DNA from: Actinocorallia longicatena
GTDB taxonomy: Bacteria > Actinomycetota > Actinomycetes > Streptosporangiales > Streptosporangiaceae
NCBI RefSeq assembly: GCF_039534125.1
Contig: NZ_BAAAUV010000009.1
Span: forward strand, 186,001-250,000
Length of the DNA stretch: 64,000 nucleotides
Direction of reading: 5' to 3'
Of this stretch, positions 24,593 through 33,114 are shown piece after piece. A program made the position numbers and the translations under genes. The notes under the pieces were generated by a model. It did not search any database, had not been told where the DNA came from, and worked only from the letters and a program-made list of their open reading frames with translations. Numbering within the stretch: position 1 is the stretch's first letter; each line of letters starts with the position of its first letter.

Positions 24593-25563
24593 ACGCCCGC
24601 TCCTTCCTTGATGTCGTCGTCGGTCGTCTCGTCGGTGGCCGTGTGGCCGGTCAGGGCGAAGAACACCTCGTCGAGGCTGGACTTGCGCAGCGCCAGCTCC
24701 TCGACCGCGACCCCGGCCTCCTCGAGCTTCCTGACCGCGACCGGCATGATCGCCGTGTCCTTGATCGGGACGCTCACCAGGCCGCCGTGGATCTCGGGGA
24801 TGGCCCCGGTCAGATCGGCGAGGACCAGCTTGGTCGTCTCGGTGTCGGAGTCCTTGCCCGGCCGCACCTCCAGGCGCTGCCCGCCCGCCTGCATCTTGAG
24901 CTGGTCGGGAGTGCCCTCGGCGATGACGGTGCCGCGGTCGATGACCACGATGTCGTCGGCGAGCTGGTCGGCCTCCTCCAGGTACTGGGTGGTGAGCAGG
25001 ACCGTCACCCCCTCGCCGGTGAGGTCGCGGACGATGTCCCACAGGCCGTTGCGGCTGCGCGGGTCGAGCCCTGTGGTGGGCTCGTCGAGGTAGAGCACGG
25101 CCGGGCGGCCCACCAGCGAGGCGGCCAGGTCGAGGCGGCGGCGCATGCCGCCGGAGTAGGTCTTGGCCGCGCGGTCGCGGGCGTCCCACAGGTCGAAGCG
25201 CTCCAGCAGCTCCTCGGCGCGGCCCCTGGCCTCCGCCTTGGGCATCCCCAGGAGCCTGCCGATCAGCAGCAGGTTCTCGACGCCGGTCAGCATCTCGTCG
25301 ACGCCCGCGTACTGGCCGGTGAGGCCGATGAGCTGGCGGACCTGGTGGGCGTCCTTGACGACGTCGTAGCCGCCGACGGTCGCATGACCGCCCTCCGGCT
25401 GGATCAGGGTCGCCAGGACGCGGACGGCGGTGGTCTTCCCCGCACCGTTGGGGCCCAGGACGCCCAGCACCGATCCGGCGCGGGCGGAGAGACTCACCCC
25501 GTTGAGTGCCCGGGTCTCCCCGAAGCTCTTCACCAGACCTTCTGCCTGGATGGCGTATGTCAT
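24589..25563 (-). CDS. DrrA-type ABC transporter ATP-binding protein
   Basis: The 324-residue ATPase has Walker A GPNGAGKT at about 37-44, the signature YSGGMRRRLDLAASL, Walker B AVLYLDEPTTGLDP and the H-loop region TTQYLEEADQL. The C-terminal 90 residues (ELALRKSSLDEVFFALTGH) are the DrrA extension that contacts the permease. It is the first gene of a two-gene export operon. The promoter carries the 22-base palindrome described at 25610-25631, and no regulator gene lies beside the operon. Confidence 0.95.
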   Translation of the reverse strand: MTYAIQAEGLVKSFGETRALNGVSLSARAGSVLGVLGPNGAGKTTAVRVLATLIQPEGGHATVGGYDVVKDAHQVRQLIGLTGQYAGVDEMLTGVENLLLIGRLLGMPKAEARGRAEELLERFDLWDARDRAAKTYSGGMRRRLDLAASLVGRPAVLYLDEPTTGLDPRSRNGLWDIVRDLTGEGVTVLLTTQYLEEADQLADDIVVIDRGTVIAEGTPDQLKMQAGGQRLEVRPGKDSDTETTKLVLADLTGAIPEIHGGLVSVPIKDTAIMPVAVRKLEEAGVAVEELALRKSSLDEVFFALTGHTATDETTDDDIKEGAGV

Positions 25564-25609
25564 GGGTGTCTCCTCTGGATCTCGGTTACGGCTCTAGTCT
25601 TCCGGGCTC

Positions 25610-25631
25610 CGCTGTCACGGCGCTGACAGCG
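25610..25631 (-). promoter_or_regulatory. palindromic operator overlapping the drrA promoter
   Basis: CGCTGTCA (25610-25617) and TGACAGCG (25624-25631) are perfect eight-base arms with a six-base spacer. On the minus strand GTGACA inside the palindrome can serve as -35 and TAGAGC, 16 bases on, as -10. This is the usual layout for a TetR- or PadR-type repressor controlling a drug exporter. Confidence 0.6.
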
Positions 25632-25730
25632 CGCTGAGAGTGGCCGCGGGTACGGAGAGCCACATCACCACAGTACGAAGAGGGTCTGACATTCCGCGGC
25701 GGCGGCCCTCCGTCCGCATAAGGTGGGCCC

Positions 25731-26222
25731 GTGACCATGCTGAGAAACCCTGCGCACAGGGTCTCCCCGCGCGCCATGGTCAAGTGGACGATCGAACACG
25801 TGATCGGCGGCGTGGTCCTGACGGCCTGTTCCTTCGGCCTCGCCCAGTGGGCGGACCAGGCCCGCTGGTCCTGGCGGTTCGGCTGGCTGCCCTGGACCGT
25901 CGCCGGGGTCTCGCTGGTGCTGGCGGCGGTCGTCCCGTACTGGCGGTACCGGGTGCACCGCTGGGAGGTCAGCTCCGACGTGGTCTACACCCAGGCGGGC
26001 TGGCTGAACCGCGAGTGGCTGCTGGTGCCCGTCAGCCGGATCCAGACCGTCGACGCCGAGCAGAGCTGGCTCGAACGCCTGCTCGATCTGGCCACGCTGC
26101 GGATCAGCACCGCCTCGCACGAGGGCTCCTCCGAGCTGTCGGGGCTGCCGCTGACCGCCGCGACGTCCCTGGCGTCCGAGCTCGCCGCCCGGGCCCACGC
26201 CCTGCGCGACGACGCCACCTGA
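25731..26222 (+). CDS. bacterial PH-domain membrane protein, YdbS-like
   Basis: The 163-residue protein has two hydrophobic helices (about 22-44 and 50-70, GWLPWTVAGVSLVLAAVVPYW) followed by a bPH_2 domain: YRVHRWEVSSDVVYTQAGWLNREWLLVPVSRIQTVDAEQSWLERLL and LRISTAS. In Bacillus YdbS and YdbT act together and affect resistance to antimicrobial compounds. GTG 25731 has AAGGTGG four bases upstream; the ATG at 25737 is an equally possible start. Its stop overlaps the next gene's start by one base (TGATG), so the pair is co-translated. Confidence 0.9.
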   Translation: MTMLRNPAHRVSPRAMVKWTIEHVIGGVVLTACSFGLAQWADQARWSWRFGWLPWTVAGVSLVLAAVVPYWRYRVHRWEVSSDVVYTQAGWLNREWLLVPVSRIQTVDAEQSWLERLLDLATLRISTASHEGSSELSGLPLTAATSLASELAARAHALRDDAT

Positions 26223-27664
26223 TGCGCTCGGAGACGGCCCCGCCGGCCATCGACGACGTCCGCCGGCTCGATCCCCGCGCCTGGATCGTCGGCGCCTTCC
26301 GGGAGTTCGCCGCACTGATCGCCGTCGCGGTGACGGCCCTGGCCATCGGCGGGTTCGGCACGGGGGTCTACTTCGCGCTCGTCGCCCTCGGCTTCGGCGT
26401 CGTCCACCAGGCCGTCCGCTGGCTGACCTTCACCTACACCGTCCGTACCGACCGGATCGAGCTGCGCCGGGCCCTGGTGGGCCGGTCGGTCAAGACCATC
26501 CCGATCGAGCGGATCAGGGGCGTCGACATCACCGCCGGCCTCGCGCACCGGCTGCTCGGGCTGGCCGTGGTCCGCATCGACGCCGCGGCGGGCGGCGACG
26601 AGGGCGTCCTGGACGCGGTGTCGCGGCGCGAGGCGATGCGGCTGCGGACCCTGCTGCTGCCGTCCGGGGCCGACCCCGAGGACCACGTCCTGGCCAGGGC
26701 CGAGTCCGCCTGGCTGCGGTACGCCCCGCTCAGCGGCGCCTACCTGCTGACCCCGTTCGCGCTGGCCGGCAGCGCGCTGGGCACCCTGTACAACCTCGGC
26801 GACGAGTTCGGCCTGATCAGCACCGGCACGATGACCCATCTCGGCGACCGGGTCGTCGGCCTGCCGCGCGGGCTGGTCCTGGCCGTCTTCGCGGTGCTGG
26901 TGCTGGCGATGCCGCTGGCGTCGGTCGTGGTCTTCGCCCTGTTCAACTGGGACTTCACGCTGCGCGCCGACGGCCCCGGCTCGGTCGTCGCCGAGCGCGG
27001 GCTGCTCACCCGGCGGACGGTCACGCTGGAGCGCCGCCGCATCCGGGGCGTCGAGCTGCGCGACAATCCCCTCGAACGCGTGGCCGGGGTCGTCCGGCTG
27101 ACGGCCCTGGTGACGGGTCTGGGCGACGCCGAGCACCGCGGCACCCTGTTCCCCACCGCGCCGCGCTCCGCGGCCCTGGCGGTCGCCGCCGAGGTCACCG
27201 GGCCGCGGCCGGGGCCGCTGGTGCCCCATCCGCCCGCCGCCAGGACCCGCCGGCTGACCCGCGCGGTCGGCCCTCCGCTGGCCCTCGCGGCCGTCGCGCT
27301 GTTCACCGGACCCTCGTGGCTGGCCGTCGCGGCCCTGCTGGCCTCGGTCGCGGCGGTCCCCCTGGGCCTGGACCGGCACCGCCAGCTCGGCCACGCCACC
27401 GACGGCTTCCGCCTGACGTTCAGGTCGGGCTCCCTCACCCGGCGCCAGCAGATCATCGAGCATCCCGCCGTCGTGGGCTGGAAGCTGCGCCAGAGCCTGT
27501 TCCAGCGCCGGGCGGGCCTGGCCACCCTGACGGTCGCCGTCGGCGCGGGCGGCGGCGCCTACGACGCGCTCGACCTCGCCGCCGAGGACGCCCTCCGGCT
27601 GGCGGGGACGGTGACCCCCGGCTGGGTCACGCCGTTCCTGGCCGACCGGCGACCAGAAGCCTGA
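26222..27664 (+). CDS. bacterial PH-domain membrane protein, YdbT-like
   Basis: The 480-residue protein is the large partner of the YdbS-like protein. It has three bPH_2 units: TYTVRTDRIELRRALVGRSVKTIPIERIRGVDI, VVAERGLLTRRTVTLERRRIRGVELRDNPLERV and a last one around GFRLTFRSGSLTRRQQIIEHPAVVGWKLRQS. They are separated by paired hydrophobic helices at about 25-65, 170-240 and 335-380. It probably forms a membrane complex with the preceding protein. Its last 38 bases overlap the 3' end of the convergent SARP gene. Confidence 0.9.
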   Translation: MRSETAPPAIDDVRRLDPRAWIVGAFREFAALIAVAVTALAIGGFGTGVYFALVALGFGVVHQAVRWLTFTYTVRTDRIELRRALVGRSVKTIPIERIRGVDITAGLAHRLLGLAVVRIDAAAGGDEGVLDAVSRREAMRLRTLLLPSGADPEDHVLARAESAWLRYAPLSGAYLLTPFALAGSALGTLYNLGDEFGLISTGTMTHLGDRVVGLPRGLVLAVFAVLVLAMPLASVVVFALFNWDFTLRADGPGSVVAERGLLTRRTVTLERRRIRGVELRDNPLERVAGVVRLTALVTGLGDAEHRGTLFPTAPRSAALAVAAEVTGPRPGPLVPHPPAARTRRLTRAVGPPLALAAVALFTGPSWLAVAALLASVAAVPLGLDRHRQLGHATDGFRLTFRSGSLTRRQQIIEHPAVVGWKLRQSLFQRRAGLATLTVAVGAGGGAYDALDLAAEDALRLAGTVTPGWVTPFLADRRPEA

Positions 27665-30600
27665 AGCCGTCCAGGTCGACGCCGCTCCCCCGGCCGTAGG
27701 CCTCCGCGTAGTCCGGCCCGAGCGCGGCGCGCACCTCGGCCTCCAGCGCGACGGTCTCCGCGGACGACAGGTCCCGGGTGCCCCGGATGCTGTCGGCGGC
27801 GCCGATGAGCGTCGCGGTCCTGGCGGCGTCGCCGTCGCGCAGCCAGACCAGGAAGGCCTCGCCGATCGCCGCGGAGGCGATGACGGGATAGTCCTCCGCC
27901 TCGAACGCCCTCACGAACGCCTCGTCCAGGCAGGCCTCCGCGGCGGCGAAGTCGCCGAGCCGGGCGTACGCGATCGCCCGGCAGCTGATGATCAGGGCGG
28001 TGAACTGGGGCGGCCCGGCCAGCGGCAGGCACAGCTCCAGGGCGCGGTCGAGCCGCATCAGGGCGGTCCGCGGATCGTCCCTGAGCCGGTCGAACTCGGC
28101 CAGCAGGTAGTGCAGGTAGGCCATGCTCTCGGGGTCGCCGAGCCGGTCGGCGACGCGCATCGCCTCGTCGATCAGGGTCGTGGCCTCGTCCCGCCGGCCG
28201 ACCAGCCACAGCTGCTTGGCCAGCCGGACGTTGATCATCGGATCGTGGTCCTGGGTGCCGAACTCCTCGGCGATCCGCATGGCCTCCTCGCACAGCCGGA
28301 CGGCCTTGGCGTGCTCGCCCCGCCAGGAGACGAGCTCGGCCAGGGAGGTCAGCGCGAAGGAGGTGCCCCAGCGCTCGCCCGTCGCCCGGAACTCCGCCAG
28401 GCCCAGCCTGTAGTGCTCCTCGGCCCCCTCGATCCGGCCCAGGTTGATCCGCACCTGCCCGAACATGATCCGGGCCATGCCGCGCAGCCACGGGTCGTCG
28501 GCGGTGAACAGCTCGGCGATCTGGTCGAGCACCATCGCGCCGGGGCTCTGGGACATCAGCTTGACCAGCGGGGTCATCATGCGCAGCAGCGGATGCTCCA
28601 CGGGCCGCCCGGCGATCGCCATGATCCGGTCGGCCTCGTCGATCCATCCCCTGACCTCGTCGAAATCGCGGGCGCTGCCGAAGGAGGCCATCCCGCCGAC
28701 CGCGTAGGCCAGGGCGGTCGTCAGATCCTCGGGCAGGCCCGGCATCGCGGACATGGCCGAGACGGCCTCGGCGCACTCGCGCCGGTGCGAGCGCATCCAC
28801 CAGTACCAGCCGAGCGAGGCGCACAGCCGGGCGACGGTGGGCGCGTCGCCCGCCTGGGTGGCGCAGCGCAGCGCCGCGTGCAGGTTGTCGTGCTCGGCCG
28901 CCAGCCGCTGGAGCCAGCGGACCTGGTCGGGGCGGCGCATCTCCGGTTCGGCCCGTTCGGCGAAGGCCGTGAAGTGCTCGGCGTACCGGCGGCGCATCAC
29001 GCCGACCTCACCCGCCTCGGCCAGGCGCTCCATGCCGTACTCGCGGATGGTCTCCAGCATCCGGTACCGGCCGGCGTCGGTGACCAGCAGCAGGGACTTG
29101 TCGACGAGCCCGGTGAGGGCCCCGAGGGTGTCGGGCAGGTCGCAGACGTCCTCGGCGGACTCCAGGGTGGCGCCTCCGGCGAACAGGGCGAGCCTGCGCC
29201 ACAGCGTCCGCTCGTCCTCGGTGATCAGTTCCCAGCTCCACTCGACGACCGCGCGCAGGGTCTGGTGGCGCGGCATCGCGGTGCGGCTGCCGCTGGTGAG
29301 CAGCCGGAAACGGTCGGAGAGCCGGTCGGCGATCTGGTCGGGGCGCAGCACCCGGATCCGGGCGGCGGCCAGTTCGAGGGCGAGCGGCATCCCGTCGAGC
29401 TCGCGGCAGATCCGTACGACGTCGCGGACGTTGCCGCCGGCCAGCGCGAACCCCGGGCGGACCGCCGCGCCGCGCTCCACGAACAGCCGGACCGCGGGCG
29501 AGCCCTCCGCCTCCGCGACGCCGGCCAGCGGTGAGGGCAGCTCCAGCGGCTCGACCGGCCACAGCGCCTCACCGGTGATGGCCAGGGGCTCCCTGCTGGT
29601 GGCCAGGATCCGCACCCCGGGGCATTCGGCGAGGACCCGGTCGGCGATCTTCGCGGCGGTGTCGACGAGGTGCTCGCAGTTGTCGAGCACCAGGAGCAGC
29701 CGCTTGCCGCGCAGGGCCATGCACAGCCGGCCGAGGGCGTCGACGGACTCGCCGGTCGGCACCGACCGGGCGCCGACCGCCGCCATCAGGCCGACCTCGC
29801 GCAGCCCGAGCCCGGTCAGGACGGCCTGCGGCACCTCGGCGGGGTCGGTCACCGGGGCCAGCTCGACCACCCAGGCTCCGTCCGGCATCCGATCCAGGAT
29901 CCGCCGCGCCGACTCCTGCGACAGGCTGGTCTTGCCCGCGCCGCCGGGACCCGTCAGGGTGACCAGCCGGTGGCCGCCGACGAGTTCGCCGATCCGGGCG
30001 AGGTCGTCGTCGCGGCCGATGAAGCTGGTCAGCCGGGTCTTCAGGTTCGTGGGCGCCGCCCGGGCGGACGGCCCGGGCAGCTCGTGCCTGAGGACCGCCA
30101 GATGGGCGTCGGCCAGCTCCTGTGAGGGTTCGACGCCCAGCGTCTCGGCCAGGGCGTCCCTGGCGGTTCCGTAGGCCTCCAGGGCGTCGGCCTGGCGGCC
30201 CGCCCCGTACAGCGCCTTCATCAGCAGCACGGCGACCCCCTCGTCCAGGGGGTCGGCGGCCGACAGCGCCCCGAGCTCGGGGACCAGCTCGGCGTGGCGG
30301 CCCAGTTCGAGCTCCGCCTCGATGCGGCCCCTGACGGCCGCGCGGCGCAGCGACTCGAGCCTGGCGGCGGGCGCCTCGGCGAAAGGCAGGCCGCCCGCGT
30401 CCGGGAGAGGCGAGCCGCGCCACAGCTCCAGGGCCTCGCGCAGGGCGTCGGCGCGGCGTCCGGCGGGCAGGGGCGCGCCGTGCAGGGCCTCGCCGACCCT
30501 GGCCTCGAACTCGGCGGCGTCGACCTCGGCGTTGAGCCGGTAGCCGTTGGGGTGGGACTCCACGGCGTCGCGGCCGATCGCCGAACGCAGCCTCGAGACC

Positions 30601-30794
30601 AGGGACTGGAGCGCGTTGGTGGCTCCGGCGGGCGGATCGTCCTCCCAGAGGTCGTCGATCAGCCGTTCGGCACTGACCACGCGCCCGCCCGCGAGGGCGA
30701 GCACGGTCAGCAGGACGCGCAGCCGCGCGCCCCCGAGTTCCGTCCGACGTCCCCCGGAGGTGATCTCCAGGGGACCGAGAATCCCCACCCGCAC
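27627..30794 (-). CDS. SARP-type transcriptional regulator with NB-ARC ATPase and TPR repeats
   Basis: The 1055-residue regulator has an N-terminal OmpR-like winged helix (1-90, MRVGILGPLEITSGGRRTELGG), a BTAD domain (about 95-245) and an NB-ARC/AAA module. That module has Walker A TLTGPGGAGKTSL near 276-288 and Walker B LLLVLDNCEHL. A C-terminal half of TPR-like helical repeats follows. Such AfsR/SARP-family proteins control secondary metabolism or development, with ATP hydrolysis gating DNA binding. It starts at GTG 30794, only 16 bases after the SulP-carbonic anhydrase stop, so it is likely in that operon. The 3' end overlaps the convergent YdbT-like gene by 38 bases. Confidence 0.94.
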   Translation of the reverse strand: MRVGILGPLEITSGGRRTELGGARLRVLLTVLALAGGRVVSAERLIDDLWEDDPPAGATNALQSLVSRLRSAIGRDAVESHPNGYRLNAEVDAAEFEARVGEALHGAPLPAGRRADALREALELWRGSPLPDAGGLPFAEAPAARLESLRRAAVRGRIEAELELGRHAELVPELGALSAADPLDEGVAVLLMKALYGAGRQADALEAYGTARDALAETLGVEPSQELADAHLAVLRHELPGPSARAAPTNLKTRLTSFIGRDDDLARIGELVGGHRLVTLTGPGGAGKTSLSQESARRILDRMPDGAWVVELAPVTDPAEVPQAVLTGLGLREVGLMAAVGARSVPTGESVDALGRLCMALRGKRLLLVLDNCEHLVDTAAKIADRVLAECPGVRILATSREPLAITGEALWPVEPLELPSPLAGVAEAEGSPAVRLFVERGAAVRPGFALAGGNVRDVVRICRELDGMPLALELAAARIRVLRPDQIADRLSDRFRLLTSGSRTAMPRHQTLRAVVEWSWELITEDERTLWRRLALFAGGATLESAEDVCDLPDTLGALTGLVDKSLLLVTDAGRYRMLETIREYGMERLAEAGEVGVMRRRYAEHFTAFAERAEPEMRRPDQVRWLQRLAAEHDNLHAALRCATQAGDAPTVARLCASLGWYWWMRSHRRECAEAVSAMSAMPGLPEDLTTALAYAVGGMASFGSARDFDEVRGWIDEADRIMAIAGRPVEHPLLRMMTPLVKLMSQSPGAMVLDQIAELFTADDPWLRGMARIMFGQVRINLGRIEGAEEHYRLGLAEFRATGERWGTSFALTSLAELVSWRGEHAKAVRLCEEAMRIAEEFGTQDHDPMINVRLAKQLWLVGRRDEATTLIDEAMRVADRLGDPESMAYLHYLLAEFDRLRDDPRTALMRLDRALELCLPLAGPPQFTALIISCRAIAYARLGDFAAAEACLDEAFVRAFEAEDYPVIASAAIGEAFLVWLRDGDAARTATLIGAADSIRGTRDLSSAETVALEAEVRAALGPDYAEAYGRGSGVDLDGFRLLVAGRPGTA

Positions 30795-30810
30795 GAGTGG
30801 ATTGTCCCAC

Positions 30811-33072
30811 TCAGACCCGACTGGTCGCCCCCGCGTCGTCGTCCGCGACGGGCGGAACCCGGTCGGGGACCGACAGGAACTTGCGGGACTCGGCGTCCAG
30901 GATCTCGACCTTGGCGGTCTCCAGGTCCAGGTACATGCCGACGAGCTCCAGCTCGCCCGCGTCGACCTTGTGCTTGAGCCACGGGTAGCTCAGCAGGTTG
31001 TCGAGCTGCTGCATGACGTTGACATGGCAGAGCCCGGCCAGCGGCGTCGGGCCGTCGGCGAGATCGGAGTCGAGGTCGGCGCCCTCGAGGAAGCGGCTCA
31101 GGCTGTGGTTGGCGTGGCGCAGCCAGTTCGACAGGTGCGGCAAGTGCTCGACCTCGCCGCCCCCGGCCAGGACACCGGCCATCGCGCCGCACTGCGAGTG
31201 CCCGCAGACGGTGATCGTCTTGACGTCCAGGACCGAGGTGGCGTACTCGACGGCCGCCATGACGGAGTCGTCGTGCACCCGGGTCCCGTGCCGGGGCACG
31301 ATGTTGCCGACGTTGCGGACGATGAACAGGTCGCCGGGGCCGCTCGCGGTGATCAGGTTCGGCACCACACGCGAATCGACGCAGGTGATGAACAGATGAT
31401 CGGGCGTCTGGGCCTGGGCGAGCTCGACCATGATCGGCCTGACCAGCCGAGCGGTCCGCCCGTGATATTCACGGACCCCCGCCAGGAGTACCTCGCGGGG
31501 CGAGGCGACATCGAGTGCCGGATCCTTGTCGCGGTCACGCCGCGACCAGGGCGCCCACCACCGGACGCCCGCACCGGACTTGCGCGACGGGGACGCTTCG
31601 CCCGTCACGGCGTTCTCGTACCACGACTCATGTACCTCATCGATGTCGACTTTACCGCCCAGACGCTCATGAGAAAGACGCCAGGTATGAATAGTGTCGA
31701 ACGCCGCATTGTCCATGAAATCGACATCAAGGTCGAGGTCGACGGGTACACCAGCCGGAATGTCCTGAAGCTCCTGGACGAGCTTCGGCACCCCGAGGAA
31801 CGTCAGCGATCCGGACACCACGACGTGCCACCGGCCGTCCCGCTGCTCGGTCTTGACCGACACCCTGGTCAGCCGCCGCAGCGCCAGGCAGGCCGCCAGG
31901 CCCATCCCCAGCAGGACGCCCTCGCCGAGCCCCAGGACGACCACCCCGGCCAGGGTGAGCCAGTAGATCCAGGTCTCCCGGTGCGGCCGAAGGCCGCGCA
32001 GGTGACTCCGGTCGATCATCCGCAGGCCCAGGGCGACCAGCAGCGCCGCCAGCGCGGACAGCGGGATCATCTCGATCACTCCCCCGCACGACAGCGCGAG
32101 GACCAGCACCCACGTCCCGTGCAGGACCGTCGAGGCCCGGGTCAGCGCGCCCGCCCGGACGTTGGCCGTGCTGCGGACGACCACGCCCGCGATCGGCAGC
32201 CCGCCGAGGAACCCCGACACGAGGTTGCCCGCGCCCTGCCCCATCAGCTCCCGGTCCAGGTCGCTGCGCGCCACTCCGGCCGGCCGCATCCTGTCCACCG
32301 CGACGCTGCACAGCAGCGACTCGACCCCGGCGACGAGCGCCACGGACACGATCGCGCCGAGAACATCGGCGAGCGGGGCGTCCGGCGGGGCCGGGAAGAC
32401 CCAGCCGTCGAACAGCCCGCCGGGCATGTCGACACGCGGCATGTCGAACGCGAACAACCAGGAGACCGCCGTCGCGAACGCCACCGCCACCAGGGGCGCG
32501 GGCACCGCACGGAACGGCAGCCGTTCCCAGGCCAGCAGCACCCCGATCGTCAGGAGCCCGATCAGGACCGCGGCCGAGTGGTGGGCGACGAGCTGCCCCG
32601 GCAGTTCGCTCAGGTTCTCCAGCGCCGAGTGCTGCGGGGTGCCGCCCAGCACGATGTGGATCTGCGCGAGCACCAGCACCACGCCGATCCCGGCGAGCAT
32701 CCCGTGGACCACGGCCGGTGAGACCGCCAGGGCCGTGCGGGCGACCCGGCAGGCGCCGAGCGCGATCTGGAGCGCCCCCGCGCACAGGGTGATCGCGCAG
32801 GTGGCCTGCCACCCGTAGGTCTGGATCATTGAGGCCACGATGACCGTCAGGCCCGCCGCGGGACCGCTCACCTGGAGCGGCGAACCGCCCAGGAGCCCCA
32901 CGACGATGCCGCCGACCACCGCGGCGATGAGCCCGGCCGCCACGGGGGCGCCGGACGCCACCGCGATGCCGAGCGACAGTGGAATGGCCACCAGGAACAC
33001 CACGAACGAAGCGGGCACGTCCTGGCGGGGCGCGATCAGCCGCGCCACTACTTTCTGTGTCTCGATCGTCAC
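30811..33072 (-). CDS. SulP-type anion transporter fused to beta-carbonic anhydrase
   Basis: The 753-residue fusion has an N-terminal SulP transporter (about 15-420, ten or more helices; GLIAAVVGGIVVGLLGGSPLQVSGPAAG and GLPIAGVVVRSTANVRAG). A remnant STAS-like region follows (about 420-490; VSGSLTFLGVPKLVQELQ). The C-terminal beta-carbonic anhydrase (about 530-753) keeps all zinc and catalytic residues: Cys 564, Asp 566 and Arg 568 in CVDSR, and His 625 and Cys 628 in CGHSQCG. Such fusions are thought to import bicarbonate and interconvert it with CO2 at the inner face. It lies 42 bases downstream of the low-complexity membrane protein gene and just upstream of the SARP gene. Confidence 0.95.
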   Translation of the reverse strand: MTIETQKVVARLIAPRQDVPASFVVFLVAIPLSLGIAVASGAPVAAGLIAAVVGGIVVGLLGGSPLQVSGPAAGLTVIVASMIQTYGWQATCAITLCAGALQIALGACRVARTALAVSPAVVHGMLAGIGVVLVLAQIHIVLGGTPQHSALENLSELPGQLVAHHSAAVLIGLLTIGVLLAWERLPFRAVPAPLVAVAFATAVSWLFAFDMPRVDMPGGLFDGWVFPAPPDAPLADVLGAIVSVALVAGVESLLCSVAVDRMRPAGVARSDLDRELMGQGAGNLVSGFLGGLPIAGVVVRSTANVRAGALTRASTVLHGTWVLVLALSCGGVIEMIPLSALAALLVALGLRMIDRSHLRGLRPHRETWIYWLTLAGVVVLGLGEGVLLGMGLAACLALRRLTRVSVKTEQRDGRWHVVVSGSLTFLGVPKLVQELQDIPAGVPVDLDLDVDFMDNAAFDTIHTWRLSHERLGGKVDIDEVHESWYENAVTGEASPSRKSGAGVRWWAPWSRRDRDKDPALDVASPREVLLAGVREYHGRTARLVRPIMVELAQAQTPDHLFITCVDSRVVPNLITASGPGDLFIVRNVGNIVPRHGTRVHDDSVMAAVEYATSVLDVKTITVCGHSQCGAMAGVLAGGGEVEHLPHLSNWLRHANHSLSRFLEGADLDSDLADGPTPLAGLCHVNVMQQLDNLLSYPWLKHKVDAGELELVGMYLDLETAKVEILDAESRKFLSVPDRVPPVADDDAGATSRV

Positions 33073-33114
33073 CTGACGTATCGAACCACAGAAGATCAGC
33101 TCACCGTGGGCCGA

